From assembly GCA_031359995.1 (NCBI GenBank), contig JANMAT010000172.1, positions 1-61,220 of the forward strand: a stretch of 61,220 nt of DNA, in the 5' to 3' direction. Shown here in pieces: positions 55,901 to 61,220 of this stretch. The stretch comes from JANMAT01 sp031359995. Lineage in GTDB: Bacteria > Actinomycetota > Acidimicrobiia > Acidimicrobiales > Ilumatobacteraceae. Within the stretch, counting starts at the first letter, position 1. Each line of letters opens with the position of its first letter. The notes below the pieces were generated by a model that had not been told where the DNA came from, made no database searches, and saw nothing but the letters and a program-made list of their open reading frames with translations. A program made the translations under genes and the position numbers.

Positions 55901-58900
55901 GACACCGCGGTGCGCCCCTCGACCGTGGCCAGGCGGGTGGCGACGAACGGCGCCGGTTCGTGCAGCAGCGCGGTGAGCGCGTCAGGCACCAGTCCGGTCG
56001 CGGTGGTGAGACCGAGCCCGTCGAGCAGCGCGGTGAGCGCTCCCGTGGCCCCGCCGGACTGCGCCCGCACCCGGGAGAGGACGGCGCCCAGCGCGGCGCG
56101 CCCCTCGGGGAGGAACGGCAGGTCCTCGGTCGTGCCGCTGACCACGCCGTTGCGCGCAACCACGATCCGGTCGCGGTAGGCGCCGAGGGCGGCCACCTCG
56201 TGCAGCGTGAGCGAGGCCGTGCTGGTCGTCCCGTCGAGGCGTACGTCGACATCGACCTCGAGCCGGCGCACCTCGAGCGGCGCGGCACCCTCGGCCGGCG
56301 TGGTGCCCGGACCGCCCACGAGCCAGGCGTCGGTGTCGGCCAGCTCCAGGTGCACGCGCACGCCCGGCGCGGCGGCGAGCGCCGGCGCCGCGAACGACGC
56401 CGCCGACAGCCCGAGCTCCAGATGGCCACGCACCACGATGCCGTGACCCGACGCGGGCACGCCGCCGCCCACCGGGATGCGCAGCGACGCCCGTACGTCG
56501 GCGGCGGGGGCGAGGGCGCGCTCGGCACGCTGCCGGGCCCGACCGGCCAGGCCGGCGGCGACCACCGCGGTGAAAGCCCGATCGACGGTCCCCTGGTCGA
56601 GCGCGCCGAACCAGGCCCGCACCGCGAGTCCGGCCCGCACCGCGACGGTGGGCCGCGGCGCCTCCAGGTCGAACTGACGCCGGGTGTCGAGCAGCCCCTG
56701 CACGATGGCCCGACCGAGGGCCAGGTCGGCGTCGTCGGGCTCCGTCGGATCGGGGGCCGGCAGCAGTGCAGCGAGCAGACGCAGCGCGTCGCCCGACACG
56801 CCGAGACGGGCCGTGTCGAAAGCGACCGCGCTCCACGGCGCGCCCAGCGTCACCAGGTGGGTCACCGCCGGCTGGCCGTCGGCGACGAGGCGCGCCGCGT
56901 GGCCGGCCCCTCCGATGGCCACGAGCACGACCTCCCGCCCGGCGCCGAGGGCGGCGACGATGCGCGCCAGGCGAGCCGCTTGGCCGAGCACGCCGCTCGG
57001 GTCGGTGGTGCCGAGCGACGTGTCGGCCCGCCGACCGAGCACCACGAACCACTCCCCCGCGGCCGGGCTCGCCACGGTGAACGATTCCGGCGCGAGCGCC
57101 GGCGCGCTCAGGTCGACGACGCGCCCGGGGGGCGCCGAGGGCCACGGGTGGTCGGTCGGTGCACCGATCGCCACTCGCACCACCGCCGCGCCGGCCGGCG
57201 GGTCGGCGGCCAGCGCGGTGGCCACGTCCAGGGTCGCCCACGCATCGAACGCCACGGCGGGGTGGGCCACGACCGTGACACCGATGGGCGTGGCGGGCGG
57301 CGCGGCCACGAGCACGTCGGTGGCCACGACGCGCGCCCCGAGGTCGGCGAGGCCCTCGGCCAGCGCGGTGCGGCCCCGCCCGAGCGCGGCCACGTCGTCG
57401 GCGGCGGCACCCTCGTCGACTACGGCGCGGGCCAAGCCGGCCGCCGGCAGACCGGCCAGGCCGGGGCGCCAGGTGCGCAGCGCGTCGGACGTCATCGACG
57501 GCGCCAGGCGCGGGCCGTCGGGGCCGAGAGCGATGGCCAGCGCCGGCGCCGCGTCGCCACGGCCGAGCGGCAGCAACCACGGGTCCGACGGTGTGCCCCT
57601 GCCGGTGAACGCGCCCTCGATGCCGTGTGAGGAGCCGGTGAGCACCCGCGCCAGGGCCTGCGCAGCACGATCGAGGAGGCCCTGGTCGGTGATCACGGCG
57701 AGGGCCCACGCCTGCAGCGCCGGTCCGGGCGTGGCCACGAGGTCGTCGAGGGCGAGACGGTGGGCGGCCGGCTCGTCGTCGCCGAGTCGCCACCCGAGCA
57801 GGCCGACGACGTCGTTCAACCATCCGTGCGGGTTGCTCGCACCGACCACGCCCACGAGGTGCTCGATGTCGACGAGCGCGGCGGTGCGCCAGGTGGCCGC
57901 GGTCGGCAGTGTGAGGGGCACGCGCGTCCCGTCGACCTCGGCGGCCAGCCCCGGGGACTCGAGCGCCACGGCGAAGCCGGTCGTCGCGGTCCACCGGGCC
58001 GTCAGCGCGATGGCGTCGGCCACGATGACGACGGGCCCGAGCGACAGGCGCGTGTCGGGCTGGCCGCGGCCGCGCAGCTCGGTGCGCCACGCCACGCCGC
58101 TCAGCAGCCGGGCGTGCCCGGCGACGAGATCGATCGCCACCAGCTCGGCTCGGGCCGACGTGGTGACGACGGTGCAGCCTCCGGCGAGGTCGTCGATCCG
58201 GAAGCCGAGATCGACGGCGACCACGAGCGTGGACGCCGCCACCCAGACGTCGAGGGCGACCCGGCCGACGAGCGGCACCTGCCACGGGTCGGCTTCGGTG
58301 CCGCTCCCGCTGATCGGTGCGGCCACGCTGGCCGGCACGCTCGGGAGGGCGACCTTCTCGTCGTGGGCGACGAGGTCGCGCAGGTGGCCGAGCACCGCGG
58401 GCACCTCGGCGGCGTTGGTGGTCACCAGCGCGGTCCACCACCGCCGTAGTTCGCCGAGCGGGTCGACGAACAGGCGCCCGGCGTCGAGCGCGTCGAGCGG
58501 ACCGGCCGGCTCCAACCCGAGCAGCGCCTTCAGATGGGCACCGGCGGCGAAGGCGTCGAGCGCGGTGCGGGCGAGGTCGCCGGCCACCTCGCCCGCGGCG
58601 GCCATCACGGCATCGGCACTCGACAGGTCGACCACCTCGTGGGTGGCGCCGCCGGCCACCACGTCGAGCAGGCGCAGCACGGGTACCACGCCGTCGGCGT
58701 GACGGGCCACGCCGAGCTCGACCGTGCCGATCTGCACCGGGCCGGTGGCCAGCAGGCGAGCCCCGTCGCCGGTCAGTTCGACGAGCAGTTCGACGTCGGG
58801 AAGTGGCGTTAGCGTGCCGTCAAACAGGTCGACCGTGACGATGTCGATCGAGGCGCGCGCCCCGATGCGCACGGCGCCGGGGCCGGCCCCGACGACGGTG

Positions 58901-59952
58901 CTCAGCTCCAGTCCGACATGAGGGGTCACGCGCAGGTGGCCGTCGGGACCCGGCACCGACGCCACACCCACCACGAGGACCACCGGCCCGCCGCCGAGGG
59001 CCACGCGCAACTCGCCGGCGCCGAGGGTGCCGCCCACGACGCCGTGGAGCGCGCCGAGCCAGGCGTCCCTGACGGTCGCATCGGCCATGGTCGTGGCGAA
59101 CCAGGCCCGGAGCGCGCCGACGCCCTGGGCGGCGATGGCCTCCATCGACAGCGGCGGGATCGCCGGGTCATCGCCCAGCCCGACGAGGTCGAGGGCGGCG
59201 AGCACCGCGGGACCGTCGGCACCGAGCGACGCGGCACCGGCGCGCACCACGCCGAGCACGAGGGAGAGCAGCGCGTCGTCCACCGACGCGTCGGGCCCGC
59301 CGAGGCGAAGGTCGATGGGCGCGGTCGAGCCGGGGAGGCGCAGGCCACCGAGCGCGATGTCGATCGTGGGCCCGACGGTGCCCGTGACCGCCACGCCCAC
59401 CGTCGCCGTCACCGAGCCCAGGGCGAAGCCCGAGGCGTCGGGCGGCACCGCACCCAGGTCGATCGCCGCCGTGAGGCGGATGGGGGCCCCGGCGGCCAAC
59501 GCGAAGGGCTCGCTCACCGGGCGCACGGTGGCCCCGTCGGCCTTGCCCGTGCGGTACAGCGGCACGACCAGTTCGATCGTCGTGGCCGGTGTGGTGGTCG
59601 CGTACGACACGGCCAGGCCGACCTCCACGTACTCGGTGGGTCGGTCGTCGAGGGCGACGCTCAGACGCAGCGGCGGTCCCCCGAGCTCGCCGGCATCGAA
59701 CACCGTGAGCAGCGTGACGCCCGCTCCGTCACCCTCGCGGCCGCCACCACCCTGGCCACCGCGGCGCACCGCCTCGACGAAGCGGACGAGTGCGGCACGG
59801 CGGCCATCGTCGGCCAGCGCCCGCGCCACGCGTGGCCCCGGGTCGCCGAACCAGTCCGAGTCGAACGCCGGTCCGTCCCCGGTGGCGTGCACGAGGCCGA
59901 TGGCCGTGCACAGATCGACGATCTCGGGCGACAGGACGTCGAGCGGGTTCAC
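49915..59952 (-). CDS. 3345-residue giant protein, partly DUF6603-like
   Basis: GTG 59952 overlaps the stop of the 215-residue gene (GTGA). The protein is Ala/Val/Gly/Asp-rich and beta-dominated, without signal peptide. Visible parts: a repeated block whose cores are 'GSGTEADPWQVPL' (W557) and 'GRGTPSDPWLLPL' (W792); a decayed alpha/beta-hydrolase-like segment near 1005-1040 ('VLVAIGGAGHAARL', 'THLVTLGAPWSAVAF') lacking the serine; a long region of repeated 'LxLxVxAxGxxL' strands; about residues 2180-2640 ('LSLFGITASVDKLRLTY', 'GGPPAFFITGIGLGLGINRAL', 'VTMGGYHPKFHHPGYP', 'FFDPFWFSVSAFADISAG') that I associate from memory with DUF6603; and a Lys-rich tail 'TKKTKKTAPAKQTRKRG'. Function unknown; perhaps a surface or assembly scaffold. 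Confidence 0.8.
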   Translation of the reverse strand: MNPLDVLSPEIVDLCTAIGLVHATGDGPAFDSDWFGDPGPRVARALADDGRRAALVRFVEAVRRGGQGGGGREGDGAGVTLLTVFDAGELGGPPLRLSVALDDRPTEYVEVGLAVSYATTTPATTIELVVPLYRTGKADGATVRPVSEPFALAAGAPIRLTAAIDLGAVPPDASGFALGSVTATVGVAVTGTVGPTIDIALGGLRLPGSTAPIDLRLGGPDASVDDALLSLVLGVVRAGAASLGADGPAVLAALDLVGLGDDPAIPPLSMEAIAAQGVGALRAWFATTMADATVRDAWLGALHGVVGGTLGAGELRVALGGGPVVLVVGVASVPGPDGHLRVTPHVGLELSTVVGAGPGAVRIGARASIDIVTVDLFDGTLTPLPDVELLVELTGDGARLLATGPVQIGTVELGVARHADGVVPVLRLLDVVAGGATHEVVDLSSADAVMAAAGEVAGDLARTALDAFAAGAHLKALLGLEPAGPLDALDAGRLFVDPLGELRRWWTALVTTNAAEVPAVLGHLRDLVAHDEKVALPSVPASVAAPISGSGTEADPWQVPLVGRVALDVWVAASTLVVAVDLGFRIDDLAGGCTVVTTSARAELVAIDLVAGHARLLSGVAWRTELRGRGQPDTRLSLGPVVIVADAIALTARWTATTGFAVALESPGLAAEVDGTRVPLTLPTAATWRTAALVDIEHLVGVVGASNPHGWLNDVVGLLGWRLGDDEPAAHRLALDDLVATPGPALQAWALAVITDQGLLDRAAQALARVLTGSSHGIEGAFTGRGTPSDPWLLPLGRGDAAPALAIALGPDGPRLAPSMTSDALRTWRPGLAGLPAAGLARAVVDEGAAADDVAALGRGRTALAEGLADLGARVVATDVLVAAPPATPIGVTVVAHPAVAFDAWATLDVATALAADPPAGAAVVRVAIGAPTDHPWPSAPPGRVVDLSAPALAPESFTVASPAAGEWFVVLGRRADTSLGTTDPSGVLGQAARLARIVAALGAGREVVLVAIGGAGHAARLVADGQPAVTHLVTLGAPWSAVAFDTARLGVSGDALRLLAALLPAPDPTEPDDADLALGRAIVQGLLDTRRQFDLEAPRPTVAVRAGLAVRAWFGALDQGTVDRAFTAVVAAGLAGRARQRAERALAPAADVRASLRIPVGGGVPASGHGIVVRGHLELGLSAASFAAPALAAAPGVRVHLELADTDAWLVGGPGTTPAEGAAPLEVRRLEVDVDVRLDGTTSTASLTLHEVAALGAYRDRIVVARNGVVSGTTEDLPFLPEGRAALGAVLSRVRAQSGGATGALTALLDGLGLTTATGLVPDALTALLHEPAPFVATRLATVEGRTAVSQALAALIGGATRTGDVVTFTVGPVMATVDLAARRASVEAASTVGALPWTLSLTGLGGPTSGALVVGAPLVNGGAVRLELAPLRVSLVDVAADGSPRSARLWPDPDLDGVVGYAEAALPAEAVRLVLGAVRALDAPVGLAIDSLAAALGVLGPADGGGGRRPILAPVALFDDPGAWLRRHVLAGGGGLIVAGAVDLLEALKPFLRLTGTPRGHWPVVAGVDLTVTAGATGPTIGITVDPTVWLGNAERVPFAAGVTLALTVPATGAPSAALEVFVGLAEATPSGLHRRAVHVSLADGVVTAFLRPTAGADIALFPGAAGLGALLGSATVDLLLPKVLDELAALDGSPVRRQVAALVSALGLGLDVVTRPAASPVRFDGAKLHELADRPGPRLADRAVALVAQIVPALHPLLQQLPGAPSAVMDGSDLVLTVRTVTVRVQPDPLQISVSGTVTGLPIIGAAGGSFVADASGLAGWSVSVGPARFDLDGPVLRPFVRAERAGSAGWEVDLGLALDDAAVADVGHQELFARWQESAGLAVVARSHTGAGDDDRTDAGTIALFAADAMLELLGNHIVALGDVALLLDRTVGGASVRSLLQGSILSDTDDHRLRPAPIGHLPGSLFVLARKLAGALPAVSLGGIFTVALVDQAGVLGVRLDVSDPNRGLELNPGADVVLSLVTDASWIEPPSGTPPPAGIVIDIVHVNADAVPVVTPHPGIAVNGVGVRIAKSAGPLLDAGLRLDAVAVHLFGSLEPGSGSGGVAVSGGINLALEGLAVPLGAGGGDNAVAQGVMKDAGGSGAPPTPKFSPAVAVQAHDGVDGVAVSLRAGSGDGPWYLPIQRAFGPVYLEQVGLGTGYTGTSPRQLDWVSVSLDGSVSLFGITASVDKLRLTYHVNQPFFSASSWAVDLDGFAIASDIGGLTLVGALVRSPLTGGLKGVEYLGMLKIGFSGYGVDLFGGYANPTDGNGSFASFFAFGALHAPIGGPPAFFITGIGLGLGINRALEPPSMDTITSDPFLVAMKALGPAPDPKVQLEAMRTKFTPQRDEYWVAAGISFTSFVLISGEVVVTVAFGDGLDITVLGLARAELPAPALTLVSIELALLARFSTKEGVLLVQAQLTENSWLLSPSIRLTGGFAFATWWKGPNAGQFVVTMGGYHPKFHHPGYPTVPRLGFRWQPIDNVSIVGESYFALCSEALMAGSSFEASAHFGPAHARLSFGVDGIVFFDPFWFSVSAFADISAGIRIWLLFGTVDIEISLGAYVEVSGPPIHVTGHFEICGFEVPFEFGDTGNPEDNALNAGAFRDKYLRASSDAQVIQASVGRGAVTAGRKTDGGPQKVPDGSPTNPFLVIPEFELVLISTAPAIDMALEHTGAATVSLRVDAPAVGVAPMLSHTLTSRLHADLERLGTDSVFDLDGLHLRARPAGAFPKGVWGEAQDMKTPKVPAGETVPASDGFTVSAVLDESIFTGAPAIDYHQVELPFGGRKPLPFVTNRARTDARLAAAQQLRTMADAVRPAAHDLDARFNVAARVLDAGGYGALGVASLRGERASAPTFGSLADDLAPTPDAVSSAVDTVAVDRTPPGRPFVGPMVKAVLGSPFTLATDAAAVTTVRDRAAALVAPVPSLATMRAQVARFAPASLVVQSRAAAIAGKSLLPTGAAAVTRLATAPTAAIANARPDPAAAARLRAMTAGLGDASSSLREGELAIVTVASRPTGPLDDQLVVGGGAVRVIALASGGNVLFDDVVGGDGNDTTVTVPRKTERVVVAALGPQANVGGPLHGWYSGQSVPLIGWDIAMAAGALVTFANHKATDNRERRDGGWASTRDLTAAARVVTRFDAPVTAVAVAVDDPARAAGPDAASTVAIALTGAVRAVGPDGIVLAPVVLVQGPRTMLLYAVVPQPDPAALDPSVLVVVDGTRAGHLAGVAGLVGTVDDLARALATSGFDAAVAAALPGGSGRRRFGWRGGDPAGPGGPVGAPVAPTKKTKKTAPAKQTRKRG

Positions 59953-60596
59953 GGGGTCCCCGTCGTCATGAACGGGTGGGCGCCCATCGCCGTGATCATC
60001 AGCCCGTCGGGACCCGCCACCGCCGTGCTGGCCACGAGGGGCCGGCCGAAGGTGTCGGTGCCCTGCGCGGCCGACACCGTGCGCAACAGCTCCAGCAGGG
60101 TGCGCCACCCGAGGGCCACCAGCGCGTCACCCCAGCGGTTCACGACCGTTGCGTCGCCGCGGGGACGGTCTTCGGTGGCCCACACCACCCCACCGGGTCG
60201 ATCGGGGGTGGCGGTCAGGAACGTGCTGACCACCTCGACCCGCCCGGTCTGATCGCACTCCACCAGCAGCGTGAGGTCGATGAAGCCCGACCCGGTGCGC
60301 ACCGATGCCGCCGCCAGGTGCACGAGCAGCTGGTTCGTACCGTCGTCCCACAGCAGCGGGGGTGGCGGTGACGGGGTGGTGGCCCGGTCGAGCCCGGCCG
60401 CCACCAGCAGCGCGGTGGGCAACAGCTTGGTCAGCGCGTCGGGGTTGGCGTTCACGGGTGGCACGGTGCGACCGGGGGCGACCCCGGTGCGACCCGTGAC
60501 CACCTGCAGGCGGCTCAGGACCTTGCGCAACAGGGCCGGATCGAGCAGATCCTCGAGGTGAGCCTCGCCGAAGACACCGCCGGGATCACGCGGCAC
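59949..60596 (-). CDS. 215-residue protein of unknown function, giant operon
   Basis: GTG 60596 lies inside the 3' end of the previous gene (11-nt overlap); its stop overlaps the giant gene's GTG. The product has an N-terminal helical part ('LEDLLDPALLRKVLSRLQVV'), 'NANPDALTKLLPTALLVAAGLD', then a beta-rich domain 'NQLLVHLAAASVRTGSGFIDLTLLVECDQTGRVEVVSTFLT' and 'GRPLVASTAVAGPDGLMITAMGAHP'. No membrane segment or known motif. Position directly before the giant gene suggests a dedicated partner or chaperone (inference only). Confidence 0.7.
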   Translation of the reverse strand: MPRDPGGVFGEAHLEDLLDPALLRKVLSRLQVVTGRTGVAPGRTVPPVNANPDALTKLLPTALLVAAGLDRATTPSPPPPLLWDDGTNQLLVHLAAASVRTGSGFIDLTLLVECDQTGRVEVVSTFLTATPDRPGGVVWATEDRPRGDATVVNRWGDALVALGWRTLLELLRTVSAAQGTDTFGRPLVASTAVAGPDGLMITAMGAHPFMTTGTP

Positions 60597-60849
60597 GGGA
60601 CGGTGCCGTTCGGTCGGCCCGCGTCCGGACCCACTGGCGGCGCGCCGCCAGTGAGCTGGCGATGGCGATCAGGAGCGCGACGACGGCGATGGCGAGCTCG
60701 GCGCTGCCGTCGCCCCCGTCGACGTCGGCTTCGAACAGCGACTCGAGCCACCGCGGCCAGAACAGCGCGAAGACGAACGTGGCCGTGGCCACGGACGCGC
60801 CGATGGTTTCCAGCCAGAACCACCACCGTTGATGCCGACGACGAGCCAC
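60586..60849 (-). CDS. 87-residue two-helix membrane protein, first gene of the giant operon
   Basis: GTG 60849 with GAGGGGG about 6 nt upstream. 'MARRRHQRWWFWLET' is a basic/aromatic N-terminus, followed by helix 1 ('IGASVATATFVFALFWPRWL'), a short acidic loop ('ESLFEADVDGGDGSAE') and helix 2 ('LAIAVVALLIAIASSLAARRQW') with a basic tail. By the positive-inside rule both ends are cytoplasmic and the acidic loop outside. It is the only evident membrane protein of the block and could anchor it. Overlaps the next start by 11 nt. Confidence 0.75.
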   Translation of the reverse strand: MARRRHQRWWFWLETIGASVATATFVFALFWPRWLESLFEADVDGGDGSAELAIAVVALLIAIASSLAARRQWVRTRADRTAPSRAA

Positions 60850-60969
60850 GCGAACCCCCTCACGCCCCGCTTCTTCCCCTGAGGTCAGGGTATGCCGCGT
60901 GGCAAGTTCCCGTTCCGCGTGATGGGAGAAGCGAACGGGCCTCCGGATACGCGCGCCGACACCACCTGG
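60850..60969 (-). promoter_or_regulatory. Upstream region of the giant operon
   Basis: The 120 nt between the FAD-oxidase stop and the first operon gene must hold the operon promoter unless transcription reads through. On the minus strand GGGAACTT (about 60911-60918) followed about 17 nt later by CTGACC could be an ECF-sigma-type promoter, but high GC makes such matches common. A palindrome-like CCTGAGGTCAGG lies at about 60878-60889. Only the ribosome binding site GAGGGGG before GTG 60849 is well supported. Confidence 0.3.
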
Positions 60970-61220
60970 TCAGGTGCCGAAGAGCACACCGGGATGCAGG
61001 ATGCCCAGAGGGTCGAACGCCTTCTTGATCTCGCCCCTGAGCGTGACCTTCATCGGATCTTCCAGCTCCAGGAACGCGCCGACCTTCTCGGTGCCGATGC
61101 CGTGCTCGGCCGACACCACACCGCCGATCGCCGATGCTGGCGGCGAACACCTCGCGCAGGAACGCTTTGCGCACCGCCTCGTCCTTCTGCAGGACCGACA
61201 CATGCACGTTGCCGTCGCCG
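60970..61220 (-). pseudogene. FAD-linked oxidase (GlcD/D-lactate dehydrogenase-like), C-terminal end with frameshift
   Basis: The gene enters from the right edge and ends at TGA 60970-60972. The last residues 'VVSAEHGIGTEKVGAF' and 'KKAFDPLGILHPGVLF' are the C-terminal signature of FAD-linked oxidases of the glycolate/D-lactate/D-2-hydroxyglutarate dehydrogenase group. Upstream in another frame is 'GDGNVHVSVLQKDEAVRKAFLREVFAAS', the segment that should directly precede it. Removing one G near 61126-61135 gives a continuous 'FAASIAIGGVVSAEHGIG'. Hence a one-base insertion or an assembly error. Most of the gene lies outside the window. Confidence 0.8.

Noticed and set aside
51361..57630. Long plus-strand open frames opposite the giant gene
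   Set aside because: Same antisense artefact: low-complexity Arg/Gly/His composition and no start signals, while the minus strand has continuous coding and coupled junctions.
39562..60849. Phage tail-like or contractile injection cluster
   Set aside because: No sheath, tube, spike, baseplate or AAA+ ATPase is recognisable among the seven proteins.

Overview
The window is about 61 kb of very GC-rich DNA. Genes are densely packed, stop/start overlaps of the ATGA/GTGA type are frequent, and third codon positions are strongly G/C. The gene content is typical of a high-GC actinobacterium: acyl-CoA dehydrogenase, class III CoA-transferase, SGNH-hydrolase relatives, DUF2510 protein, TauD-like dioxygenase, and cyclase fused to a hydrolase. 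An environmental Acidimicrobiia/Ilumatobacter-like lineage would fit, but no rRNA or other marker is present, so this is inference. I saw no rRNA, tRNA, CRISPR array, insertion sequence or phage module.

Layout. (1) 1-5.8 kb: accessory genes, namely a 5'-truncated conserved hypothetical, a dihydrofolate-reductase-like protein, a decayed hydrolase-adenylate cyclase pseudogene, an SMP-30/gluconolactonase-like protein, a VOC protein with a small overlapping partner, and a 51-residue membrane protein. (2) 6.0-18.1 kb: one tightly coupled seven-gene operon. It encodes an exported membrane protein, ABC ATPase, ABC permease, a three-helix membrane protein with a GQG-rich region, MoxR AAA+ ATPase, DUF58 protein (probable CTG start), and a 1506-residue fusion carrying three von Willebrand A (MIDAS) domains. 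It probably builds or polices something at the cell envelope. (3) 18.0-38.7 kb: mostly independent metabolic and envelope genes. These include an orphan CcmF-like protein, a methyltransferase, a lone molybdenum hydroxylase large subunit, acyl-CoA dehydrogenase, MFS exporter, PAS protein, a double CoA-transferase with an apparently dead first half, a divergent arsR/cadI-type metal-resistance pair with three palindromic operators between them, a TauD-like dioxygenase, a MerR regulator, an oxidoreductase, a cupin, an SGNH pseudo-hydrolase, and two alpha/beta hydrolases. (4) 39.6-60.8 kb: a seven-gene minus-strand block of about 21 kb in which every junction is an overlap or a gap of 4 nt or less. 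It encodes a small membrane protein, a 215-residue protein, a 3345-residue giant, three further large unknown proteins, and a 1124-residue Asp-box beta-propeller-like protein. I recognise no characterised system in it, and it is the best candidate for an undescribed system here. (5) The right edge carries the C-terminus of an FAD-linked oxidase with a frameshift.

Four reading-frame defects occur (near 2508, 3129, 34212 and 61130). Either the genome holds recent pseudogenes or the assembly has a few base errors; the sequence alone cannot decide this.
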